Assembly (NCBI GenBank): GCA_037974665.1 | Contig: CM075773.1 | Span: forward strand, 31,568,853-31,632,852 | Length of the DNA stretch: 64,000 nt | Direction: 5' to 3' | Source of the DNA: Ehretia macrophylla | Taxonomy: Eukaryota; Streptophyta; Magnoliopsida; Boraginales; Ehretiaceae | Shown here: positions 1-10,783 of the stretch, piece after piece | Layout of the letters: every line of letters starts with the position of its first letter | How positions within the stretch are numbered: the first letter of the stretch is position 1 | Translations under genes and position numbers: made by a program | Notes under the pieces: generated by a model | The model's input: the letters and a program-made list of their open reading frames with translations, nothing else | Told to the model about the DNA's origin: nothing | Database searches by the model: none

Positions 1-748
1 CCTTGCCCACATGATTATTGCTGGTGCAGATTATATGTTGATTCCTAGCAGATTTGAACCCTGCGGCCTCATTCAATTGCATGCCATGCGCTATGGAACA
101 GTAAGAATCTTTTGCACTTGTTTATCTTTCTTGTTGAATGCTTTTGTTCTCTATTAGATATCTCTCTAGTTTTATTACTGAAATTGATCATCCGTTCCTA
201 TTATGAACTTGTTGTATATAGTTGCCTATCTGTGCATCCACCGGTGGGCTTGTGGACACTGTGAGGGAAGGTTATACGGGGTTCCACATGGGAGCTTTCA
301 ATGTTGATGTATGTTAATCTTTGTCACTTTCCCCATTTACTTGATTGTTTACTTGGTATTATCTATAATGCATCTCTGATGCTTGTTCGGCTGTGATCAG
401 TGTGATGCTGTGGACCCAGCTGACGTGGTTAAGATAGTAACAACTGTTGCCAGAGCTCTTGCAATCTATGGTACTCTTGCCATGAAAGAGATGATCAAAA
501 ACTGTATGTCACAAGACCTGTCATGGAAGGTAAGCATTGTTATGAGCTAGCTTTCGGGGGAGAGATTCAGCTTGTTGTCTAAGGCACAATAAATAAGAAT
601 ATGATGATAATGATGATTTGTTGATGTGCAGGGCCCTGCTAAGAACTGGGAGATGATACTGCTGGGCATAGGCGTTGCGGGCAGTGAGCCTGGTATTGAT
701 GGAGAGGAAATTGCTCCGCTTGCAAAGGAAAATGTTGCTACTCCATGA
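1..748 (+). CDS. GBSS1: Granule-bound starch synthase, C-terminal four exons (5' part outside window)
   Basis: Glycosyltransferase family 5 enzyme that elongates amylose from ADP-glucose inside plastid starch granules. Exons read 1..100, 222..308, 401..529 and 632..748, all joined in phase 0 with GT-AG introns (frame starts at base 2). Visible motifs are the ADP-glucose/acceptor segment [18 protein letters not shown], then STGGLVDTV (the conserved STGGL loop), then DLSWKGPAKNWE and the tail [20 protein letters not shown] ending at TGA 746-748. That tail, with KENVATP, is the usual C-terminus of GBSS rather than of soluble starch synthases, so I call GBSSI; GBSSII is possible. The 5' exons, transit peptide and KTGGL motif lie upstream of base 1. 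No break is seen in the part present. Confidence 0.95.
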
Positions 749-896
749 GAGCTGCGCATTATTATAAATTAGTAGTAGCAGCAGCATCATGCATCATATC
801 ATATGATTTAAGTAAACTGCTAACGCATGAAAGTGAAGATCAATCATCTGGGTTCAGCAAGCCCTTGGAAAGCTGCTGTTGGGTTCTCATATACAT

Positions 897-902
897 AATA
901 AA
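897..902 (+). terminator. Polyadenylation signal AATAAA (proximal)
   Basis: AATAAA 149 bases after the GBSS stop codon. A second AATAAA lies at 1092-1097, so the 3' UTR is either about 170 or about 370 bases. Motif match only. Confidence 0.45.
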
Positions 903-1091
903 AGCTTGAATGCGGGTGAGCTTCATGCTAGCCTTTTGAAGGCGTTGGGCGAGGTGTGAATATATGACGATATTTTAGTAGAGTACGACATAGTAGTAGT
1001 AGTAGTAGTAGTTGAAGTCGTCATATCTAACAAATGCTATTTTTTCCTTCAAGGGGCTGCAAGTTATGTTCTTATGAGCCTTGTAAAGTAA

Positions 1092-1097
1092 AATAAA
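1092..1097 (+). terminator. Polyadenylation signal AATAAA (distal)
   Basis: AATAAA in an AT-rich stretch ending the likely GBSS 3' UTR, after a short TAG triplet run at about 990-1011. Confidence 0.4.
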
Positions 1098-1099
1098 TG

Positions 1100-2686
1100 A
1101 GAATTTCATATCACAAACTTTTCTTTGCCTTTCTTTCGTTCTTTTTTACTTGCACACTTGTTCGTCAGCGAAGTATGCAAGGATACTGCACATACATTAT
1201 CAATGGAGATAATGAAGCTTGTAGATCCATGTTCCCATCGCAAAAGTCAAAATATTCTAATCTCTAAATGATTCTCAATTTCTCTCTTTTCTTTTTTGGC
1301 CTACTTCTTCTGCTTGTTATAATAATATTTTTAAAAAATTCATGATTCCATATATGAACCCTCTTCAAATCGGGTTATTGCTAGATCAGTCTTTAGGGGG
1401 GAGAGTAAGGAGGATGAAATTATCTGTATGTGACAAGTTGGTTTTACACGAGGCACAAAAGCTATGATTGGAATAACAGGTTTAAAAAGTAGTATGAGAA
1501 GAGGACAGCAACACCCCTAATATAATACTAGTTGTGAATCATGTGGGAGTAGCAAACACTGCTGTACGTGTGCCAGCTAATAAGGGCTAATTGGAGATTG
1601 ATTTATCACCACAGGAAGCAGGAAGCAGGAAGCAGGAAGCAGGAAGCTTGAAGCTTCTATTGATATCCATATCATTGCCTCCTATTTTTGTCCTCCTTTT
1701 CCTTTTTCACGAAAACCAAAGAGATTGTAGAAATGGAGACCCATGTGACCTCTTCTGTCCATTTTACTCTACTTGGTTAATGAAAGCAGCCCCCACTTGG
1801 AATAGAACCCCACCCACTTCAGCCCAAAATCACCATGTTTTTATTTATTTAAAAAAAAAAAATTTAAATCGTACATTATACATCAAAATATGTTACTAAT
1901 AAAAATAAAATTAATTTTACAATCTTTCGCACTTATAACAAAAAATATACGACTAAATTAAAAGGTAAAAAGAAATCTTTCTTTCCATTTACCCCTTTCT
2001 TTAGCCTTCAAACCACTCTCTCCTCAGCTAGACTAGTTGATCCACTTAGACTAAACTATATGAAATGAAACTTTAATGATAATCGTGTTCATTAAAAAAG
2101 AAAAAAAAAATTGTAGAACATTATGTGGAGCTGGTATGTTGACCTAGCATCATTCATTCAATTGATTTTTTTGAATGGTGCAACGGTCGGATGAAAATAA
2201 TTTCCTTTTCCCATACTGGTAGGCTGCTAAGTGTAGTTTGTAAAAAGTTTGAAGATATTCCAAAAAAACAAAACAGGATCACTGTTTAGAATCTAACTAC
2301 TATTAGCGGAGGTTGTGCATCAAAAAGTACAACGGTGGAAGGACCAAAACTCAAAACTCAAAACTCAAAACTCAAAACTCAAAACTCAAAACTTAAAACT
2401 TAAAACTTCCTCCCCCTATTAATAATAATAATTAATAATTTAAGCAGAAGCCACAACCCACAACCCACAGGCGCCGCGTCAACACACTCTGCCTTACCCT
2501 ACTTATTTAATGAGGCTGTCAACAGTGTCAGATGTTGGCACCTAATCTAGCGGAACGCTGTTACTACTACTGCACATAAAAATTACGCCCATCTTTTAAT
2601 TCCCCCCGCCCCCCTCTCACTCACTCACTCACTCGCTCACTTTGGATACCCATTTGCTTGCTTGCTTGCTATACACTGCCGTGGCC
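1100..2686. other. Intergenic spacer GBSS to GH17, with two 7-bp satellites
   Basis: I find no gene. It holds a 7-bp tandem repeat GGAAGCA at about 1613-1647 and another, ACTCAAA/ACTTAAA, at 2345-2408. An open frame over 1591-1899 is only the translation of the first repeat plus AT-rich DNA. Bases 2460-2686 are the GH17 promoter and 5' UTR side, with a CTCACTCACTCACTC run near 2619-2636. Confidence 0.6.
2345..2408. repeat. 7-bp tandem repeat (ACTCAAA)n
   Basis: About eight to nine head-to-tail copies of a 7-mer; the last copies change to ACTTAAA. It lies about 280 bases upstream of the GH17 start codon. Confidence 0.85.
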
Positions 2687-4515
2687 ATGGGGATGTCAAC
2701 TAGAATCCACCATTCTCTACTGCTCTTCATTTCAGGTACACATAATACATATCCTCCTTTTTACAATTGTCTCTTTCTCTTTTTTCCTTTAGTTTGTAAT
2801 TATTAAAATATATATGTCAAATGGCAGCGGCGCTTGTATACTCTAGTAGAATGGAGAAGATGCAGGTGGAAAGTTCGGTGGGCATAAACTACGGGCGCAT
2901 AGCCGACAACCTACCCTCCCCAGAAAACGCAGTCCCTCTCCTCAAATCCATTGGTGCTACAAGAGTCAAACTCTACGACGCAGATCCCCGAGTCTTGAAA
3001 GCATTCGCCAACACAAATATACAACTCATCATCGGCTTAGGTAATGAATACTTATCCAAAATGGCACTAGACCCTGCTCAAGCCTTGTCCTGGGTCAAGA
3101 CCACCGTCCAGTGCCACTTACCTGCCACCAAAATCACCTGGATTGCCGGCGGGAACGAAGTCTTAACCACCACCACCACCACCACCTTCTCTAACGACTC
3201 TTCTTCTTCTTCTTCTTCACTCGCTTCTCACCTCCTCCCTGCTATGCAAAACATTCAAAATGCTCTCTCTAACCTCAACCTCCACCGCCAAGTTAGTGTC
3301 ACCACTCCTCACTCTTTAGCAATTCTTCAAACCTCTTACCCACCTTCAGCTGCCAAGTTTAGGCAAGACTTGGTTGATTGCATCCTCAAGATTGTAGCTT
3401 TTCATACTAAAACCGGCTCCCCTTTCTTGATTAATGCCTACCCATTCCTTGCTTATAAAGCTAATCCCAAACAAGTTTCACTCGATTTCGTTCTATTTCA
3501 AGCAAACAACTCTTCTTCTGCTGCAAATGGCATTATTCTTGACCCACTCACAAAGCTACGTTACGATAACATGTTGTTCGCTCAGATCGATGCCGTTCAT
3601 TCCGCTTTTGAAAAGATTGGCTGCAAACAAGTCTGCGTCCAAATCTCCGAAACTGGTTGGCCCTCCAAGGGTGACGCCGACGAGCCTGGTGCCTCGCCCG
3701 AAAATGCCAACAAGTATAATGCCAACTTGATTAAGCTTATACAGCAGAAAAGAGGCACGCCCATGAGGCCTAATGCCAATTTGAATATTTATGTCTTTGC
3801 TTTATTTAATGAGAATCTCAAGCCCGGCCCCACTTCCGAGCGGAATTTCGGCCTCTTCAAGCCCGATGCGACTCCGGCGTATCCTTTGGGTCTTGGTGGC
3901 ACCGCTCCTGTGAGTACTAGTAATACTACTGGCTCCGGTGACTCGTCGGACACACCGTCGCCGCCAAATGGGTATTTGTCCATTACTTCTAATACGGTGA
4001 GTTATGCATTTACTTGGGGAAATTTAATTGTTTACCGTAATATCCTGTGTCACATCTGTATTATAAAGTATGTATCTAATTTTGAATTTTTTTGTATTAT
4101 AAACAAAAATTTTAATATTTTAAGCCAATTAATTAAGTTTACTAGTCTGTCAATTTAGCTTTCATTAATAAAAATAAAAAAAAATAAAAAAAATCTTTTT
4201 TAATATGCTAATAGTAATCATTACATTTACAACTCCACAACTTTTAGATCGTTTCTCTTTTTCAAATTTACTTTAATATCGCATGATCTAAGCGGATCGG
4301 ATTAAAACATAAAAAGTAAAGTATTTAGGTATAATCTATTTTCTGTTTAAACATAAAAAGTGGCTAACTAGTTCTCATTCTGAAAATATGTGCAAATGTG
4401 CTTTTTGTAAAAAACCCAGGGGAGACTTTTTGTGCGTAGCGGCGCATTTGTGCTGGTCTTTAGCCTAGCAGCTTCAATTACTTTGACCATCTCTCAAACG
4501 CTAAAAGATAATTGA
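2687..4515 (+). CDS. GH17 glucan endo-1,3-beta-glucosidase with hydrophobic C-terminal tail
   Basis: Hydrolyses callose (beta-1,3-glucan) at the wall or plasma membrane. Model: 2687..2735, 2828..3996, 4420..4515, 437 aa, phases 1 and 0 kept, GT-AG introns. The first ATG (2687) gives a signal peptide with core SLLLFISAALVY that is only completed by splicing at 2827/2828; starting at the in-frame ATG 2821 would lose it. The GH17 barrel begins at VGINYGRIADNLPSP. The acid/base is E127 in AGGNEVL and the nucleophile E291 in QISETGWPSKGD, both present. A Ser-rich insert (about residues 136-145) lies just after the first. The last exon gives SGAFVLVFSLAASITLTI, the hydrophobic end expected of a GPI signal; there is no X8/CBM43 domain. 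The third exon is the least certain part. It resembles the Arabidopsis glucan endo-1,3-beta-glucosidase 11/14 type. Confidence 0.9.
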
Positions 4516-5376
4516 GAATATCCAAGGCCGTGAAGAAGAAGAAGAAGAGCATCCAAGCTATCATCAACAGCGATCGTTGGGCCACAACCTGCTACTATCA
4601 CATTATTTCAACACTTTTTTGTCTGCAGCTATGTGCTACTTTTTCTTATTTCTTTTCGCAGTGTTTTACGTTTCGTCTTTAGGAGGCTGATGCTGCTGTG
4701 TTGCTTTGTATGTTTTTTTAGGTAGATTAGTAGGTATCATGGACACCTTTTTATCTTTTTTTTTTTTTTTTTTTTTTTTTGTATTATTATTATTATGTTG
4801 TATATCTTTATCTTAGTTGAGGTAATGTAAGTATCTATTAATAACCCAATGAACACTACTACTGACTATCGTTCATTTTGATCTGAATAATATCCCTAAC
4901 AACAAACAAGGGTACTGGGAAAGAGGCTTTTTATGTCACCAATAAAGGCGGTGGGTCTCATCTATGCAAAGAAAAAATACTTTGTTGCAAAATTTTAGAC
5001 TATCAAAATTCACCAATGCAAAGTAAACAAGTAAACGTATTCAGAGAAAAGCTGCTTCGAAGGCATATGACTCTGTGACAAAACACTTTCCTGCAAAACA
5101 CTACTAACAAAACCAATGCAAAGTATTATATTATGTACACAGACTGAAACTCTTCACAATCACCCCTTATAGACAGACAACATCAACATATAACGTAAGT
5201 CCACCCACCTTGCCCTCCAACAATGCAGATATACCATCAAACGACAAGGCTGGATACGTCTGTCAACAATATCAAGTTGACCACCTAACAAAAGCAGTTT
5301 CCCAACCATCCATCACCTGTACATCCCTCCTCTTCATTTACTTTGTATTCCACACTCCAATCAACAATTAGAGCAA
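4516..5376. other. Intergenic, convergent 3' ends of the GH17 and PHD genes
   Basis: Contains the 3' UTRs of the two convergent genes and a long T run at about 4757-4780. No further gene seen. Confidence 0.6.
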
Positions 5377-8300
5377 CTAGGACCCTGTCTCATCCGAGCT
5401 GGCAGAGTCTTCAGTTTCATCTGGAGATGTTCCAACTCCTTCAATCTTATCTTCGCTGAACAGGCTTCCGCTGCTCGAATTAGATAATGAACCAATTTCA
5501 TCGTCACTGAGAATTTTTGCCCTACCCCTCCACCTAAGATCATTAACACCTCTTCCCTTTAGAGCTAATCGCCTGCGCTTCCGTGCTTGCCGCTTGCCCT
5601 TGGGGAACTCCTCCTGTTGTAACTCTAAACTTTTACTTCCACCATCATTCCCTCTTCTTTCTCTGCCGTCTCCATTATCACCTGATTCTGCACCAGAGGG
5701 ATCAACCTTGCGCCTCTTCCTACTTGCACTTGTCTGACCAAAAATCATCCAAATTTACACTCAATTAAAGCTGTTAAGCACATAAAGTATATTAGCAAGG
5801 TTAAGCATGCTCCTGGTTCCCAAAGCATCACACAACTTAGAAGCTAAAGAAATCAACAACTTATTGCTCCAATCTTTTATTTCGTTCCTCTGGTGCATAT
5901 GTGGGCTACATGCTGGGTAAAGGAAACCCCTCTCCCCAGAAGATGCTTGTCTATGCTTCTTACTGCCATATTGTAAGTCAAATGTATTCGGTCAAGATTA
6001 ATTATAGTCAGAAATGAATGATTTCAATTATTTCTGCAGTTGACTGTGAAAGGAGAGCAAGGGCATCACAATGGGACTCAGACCGTTCTTCTAACAATGT
6101 ATCTCCTTATCCAACACAAATTGGTTCTCTACACCTTCCACCTAAGCATGTCTTCATCCAGAGATTGTAAGACTTGGGAACAGAAAATTTTAAAACATTT
6201 CAGAGGAATTTGGGAAACATACCTTTGGACCACGATCAACCAAGCGAGCCCATTCACTTCTGTTCCTCAGGCAATCGAGAACAGCCTGTGAATGACTTGA
6301 ATACGCATAACGTTCCCCATTGTGCTTTCTTAGATGAGGCCAATCCTGCAGAGAGGTCAATCAACTATGAGCAGAAATAAGCGACAATATTATCTTATCT
6401 AAGCCAAGAAAGGAGCTATTCATAGAGAGAAGCAACTGGTATATCAAATCAAAGCACCCATACCGGTAGAACTGCATTGCAAAGTTCCTCATATGTCATG
6501 CGCTTGCCTTTGCTCATAATCTCAGCAATCAAACCTTGCGATCATTGAAAAATATACATCTCATTGCAGTACTCATAGCAATTTGATCCTTACAGGAAAT
6601 CAGGAACTTTGAAAAGAACAATTCTAGTTAAGTAAAAACCTGGTAAAGTGAGATGAGTAGGACGACCAACTGCTCCACTATCACCATCAGAGGCATTTCT
6701 TGGTGAATTTCGCGTAGAAGACAACTTAAACTCATTCACCTCAGTGGAGGAAGACAAACCACTACTAATAGTTGTGGACGCAGGAGGATTATTCTTTTTC
6801 ACCACAGGTGCATCTTTTGCCAATCCACTACCCACTTCTTTCTTGGTAAGAGGATGTATGGTGCATGCAGAATCTTGTCCTCCATGATCAGGAGACGGAG
6901 AAACTCTATCCATCTTCTTAGATTCATTGCCAACATCCCTAGAACTGTGTGAACCATCCTTTGCGGAATCCTTAGATTTTCTTCTGTTAGTCTGTAGATG
7001 TAGCAAAAGTATAACACTAACATTTGATAAAAGGTTTAAACAAGTCTTTTTAAGGTTCAGTCAAAATCGAAGAAAGCCAAGCAGCTTACAAAATTACAAT
7101 CTTTTCCTCCACTAGTAGATGTTCGCTTCATTAGCATGGTGGTCGCAGTTGGAGACGCTAACTGAGGTAAGCTACCAGCATGACGCATGCGCGGCACACG
7201 AGGAACTCTGGGAGAACTATTTAGTTCTTGATGCAACAACAATGCAAGCTGCTTAGCAGAAAGTAGAAAAAGATGAGTACCCTTTCCATTTCTCATTCTT
7301 GTTTTGTGTATGTTAGGAGGGGTTAGGTAGGAGGAGGGGGAGGAGGGAAAAAGCAGGGGGAGATACGAATTGGATGATGGCTATCCTATGCCCACCTCTT
7401 CATCACTTAGTGTTGTCAGAGGATTTGAAGACGCTGGAGGTTGCATATGAGATGTATTCACTTTTGACGAGTGCCTGGCACCAGGCTGGTCAGATTTCTC
7501 ACTTGTATGTGATAATATTGATCCTGAAGCTTTATTTTCTGCATTAGAGGCACCTGCAGTCTGTAATGAACTAGCAGACACTCCAGAACCTGGTGAACTT
7601 GGAGCCAATGATGCTTTAGAAGAAGAACGAAGTGCAGAATCTTTTGAATCTGATGAGCTTCTCCTGTAAACTGAAGCATGGGAAAACTTGGTTGACTGTG
7701 AAGTTTTTGATGCAGAACTAACAGATGATTTTGGAAGCTCTTTTGCAATTTTCTTTGACCTTTCACTCCTCTCTTCATCTCTAACTGCATCAGATGAAGC
7801 ATTTTCATTTTTGCCAGGATTGCCATCAGATATTCCGTTCTGTCCACTATTAGACCGAATTTGAATACTTGAAGACGAACGAATACCAGATGTAGAGGAT
7901 TTGGACATCCCAGAGGCTGATGTTGTTGAAGAGGATTTACCAAAAGATACTACCACTTTACGCTGGCTAGGATCAGCCAAAGAAGTTGCACCACTTGATT
8001 TTGATGTCTCTCCAAAAGCTTTTGAACTGTGTGTATGTGCTGATGAAATTTTCCTAGCTCCTAAAGAACCTTCTGAACCTGTTGACTCTCGCTTGGGTTG
8101 ACAATCACCTGCCGATTCATCAGTTTTATTTTTCTTATCATCACCTTCAGTAGTACTCTTATCCACCTCTTGGACTTTATGGTTACTAGCTTCTAAACTA
8201 GAAATGGGTGCATCATTCAATTTATCATGACCAGACAAGTTGTCTGCAGATATCTCCAGAGGCTGCTCCAAGAGTTTTAATGTATCCAGGTTTGCTTCGC

Positions 8301-10498
8301 TTAAAGGTAAACCCTCATCATTAGGGACGACTCGATTCTCATCAGATTCTGGTTGCACTTCAGCATTGGGTTCTGAAGAGGTAGTAATGGTGTAACCATT
8401 AGAACCATCAATATTTCGAGTATCTTTCATTTTTAGGCCAGCAACTGCGACATCTTCAATTATGAGCTCTGACTTCTGCAACTTGATTTCTATATTTCTG
8501 GATGAACCTCCTCCGATATCATTTGAACTACCATATGAACCAGTCACAACCTAATTTAATGGCAGATGATACCATTCAGAATGAAAGTATGGAAGAGCCT
8601 TCAGGTTCTTTCACTAAGAAAATAGAAATGGTCACAAATATGACTATATGGTCTTATTACTAACTTCAACATACATGAGAATGCATAATCATGTCACATC
8701 AAGCAGCTCAAATCAAACAAAAAGGAGACAGAGAACCCTAGTACCATAGATGCACTCTTCTCAACAAAGGGTCCTCTAAAAAAATTTTAAAAGAAGTACA
8801 GAGTAGTGCCATAAGAGTGTTTGCATCAGCTTGCTGACAAATTCTTGAGGGCAGTCCATATAAAATTACATCTGATAACAAAAGCAACCAGTTTTACATT
8901 AATGGCATCACAAATGCTATCTAATCTTAGTAAGAATTGCTGACACTGAGTTTAGGAGTGTCAAAATTCTAATGAAGAATAGTTAGGAGAATACAGAGTC
9001 TAAGTAACCAATTGATGAGAAATCAAATTTCTTCCTCTCATCTCTAGTTGATATTTTTCTTTAATTTTAGACCTATAAATTGGATGAGACACAAAGCTAT
9101 CAACAAATAAATTCATTCTACGGTTGGGTTAATAAATAACAAAGTTATATAAGACTTAACACTAGAATATGTAATACTTTTCCAGCACCAAGATTGCTTT
9201 TGAGGAAATAGGACTGACAAAAGACTTGATAGTTCTAACTTCTAACCAATAAAGCAAAAAGATACAGCAAATTTTGAAAGATGAGATAAGATATACCTCG
9301 TCTTTTATAGGCAAACTCCCTGAAGCAGCACCATTATTCGATAAGGGAGAATTTTCAATCTTCAAGGCAACTGAATAACCATAATTGTTTTCCTTTGGTC
9401 TTCCATTACATGTAGTTGAATCAAAAAGGGATGTTTCTAAACCATGCCCATCTGCAGCCCCATCCTTTTTGTCATTACCATCATTGTTTTCCCCAATTCG
9501 AGGACTATTTGATAAGTGATCAGCAGAGGTAGAATCCCTTGAATCTCCAGCTTTGCTAGTTTGAGTATTGGACACGACAACCATAGGGCCTCTGTCTTCA
9601 TAAAATTCCAATTGCTTTTCGTCACATGAGATTGTGAAAGCTAATGATATAGATAAAAAAAAAAAAAAAAAAAAGTCAACTAATGCACGTTAAGTGCTAG
9701 GAGATACTTGTTAACTATATTTATTCCAACATGATGGATAAGAAATGAAGTAAAAGAACATGTAAAATGTTAGCTGAAAACAGAAAGGAGATGAGTGATA
9801 AGTTTCATCAGATCACCTGTTCTGGATGCAAGTGTAGCTTTCTTATTGGAATCTTCTCCCATTTCAATTATTCTAGCTTTCTTCCTTTCACTAAGATCCT
9901 TGCACAGACCGGACTCCTCTTTCTTACGCTTTGCAGAGTTGGGGTCTTTTTTCACAGCATTCTGTACAAGGCTAGCATCCAAATCCTCAGCTTCCAACTT
10001 GTTCATCTGTTCTGGAGATGCCACCTTAGCACACTTATCATCCTCAGCTGGGCTTCTCGCAACAACTGAACTTGCCAAAGGAGTAGGTGACATATTATCT
10101 TTCGATAAAGAGAACAAGACGCCAGCAGTCTTTTCATTATCAGCAGTAATAGTATTGTCATTTTCTTCACCATTCCTCTTGTCGACCAACTCTTGTCCCT
10201 CCTGATCCCAGCATGGGAACTCCCTATACTGAAAGTTGAACTTTTTGGGGACATACCCAGTAGATTTCCACAATCGAGGAGTAAAGATGGAGGAGGACGA
10301 TGACAAGCCAGCAAACAAAGTGGGATCACCACCGGGAACTCCCTGTACGTGAACCCTCTCTTGAATGGGAATATCGGTCCAAAGCCTATAAGGCCTGGTA
10401 GAAGGGACACGGGAAGGATAAGGGTTGTCCATACGCAAAGTCTTGGTAGGCAATTCAACTAACAGCTGTGCAACCTCAGTTTCCTCAGCATCATTTCT

Positions 10499-10534
<36 letters not shown>

Positions 10535-10750
10535 ATTGTTCTTGGACTTACACTTATCACAAGCAAATGATTTATCAGTCTTGACATAGCGCGAGCAACG
10601 AGTGTGCACCCAGACACCACATTCATCACAATTGACCATCTCCTCTCCGTCGTCAAAATTGACACCACACACACAGTCCACCGTCCATGAACCATCCACC
10701 CAGTCATCGTGCGTATCAGTGATGGGAAGTCTATGCGACCTGCTCTTCAT
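5377..10750 (-). CDS. PHD-finger protein with C-terminal winged-helix-like plant domain
   Basis: Probable nuclear chromatin reader. Exons in + coordinates: 9817..10750, 9297..9640, 7396..8550, 7090..7248, 6640..6991, 6464..6534, 6223..6345, 5377..5733. Every donor/acceptor is GT-AG and phases match, giving 1164 aa. The N-terminus has a C4HC3 PHD finger of the CxCGxxxDDGxxMVxCDxC type (C26, C28, C41, C44, H49, C52, C64, C67), followed by an Asn run from an ATT microsatellite (about 10500-10533), then a conserved block VQGVPGGDP...YVPKKFNFQYREFPCW. The middle (about 430-810) is low-complexity Ser/Lys/Glu. Residues about 975-1046 (LPGLIAEIMSKGKRMTYEELC...DWPHLRKHNGERYAYSSH) form a conserved helical domain seen at the end of this plant family. 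The tail is basic then acidic (QARKRRRLALKGRG; SPDETEDSASSDETGS). The exon 4 acceptor could be 3 bases upstream. I do not recall a gene name; H3K4me reading is inferred from the PHD class. Confidence 0.88.
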
Positions 10751-10759
10751 ACCTCCAAA

Positions 10760-10783
10760 CTAACCCTAACCCTAACCCTAACC
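10760..10783 (-). promoter_or_regulatory. Telomere-like repeat (GGTTAG x4) beside the PHD-gene start codon
   Basis: Four tandem CCCTAA-type hexamers, 10 bases upstream of the ATG at 10750. On the gene's sense strand they read GGTTAGGGTTAG and so on. Short telo-box motifs (AAACCCTAA) are known in 5' regions of plant genes; this run is the 6-bp version, not the 7-bp plant telomere unit. Confidence 0.7.

Noticed and set aside
1591-1899. 102-codon open frame
   Set aside because: Starts in the GGAAGCA tandem repeat, has no family motif, and the rest is AT-rich; a chance frame.
2821-2865. In-frame ATG as start of the GH17 protein
   Set aside because: It gives no signal peptide; splicing from the exon at 2687-2735 to 2828 gives a proper secretory start in phase.
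10760-10783. Interstitial telomere or chromosome end
   Set aside because: Only four units, of the 6-bp rather than plant 7-bp type, sitting in a gene leader.
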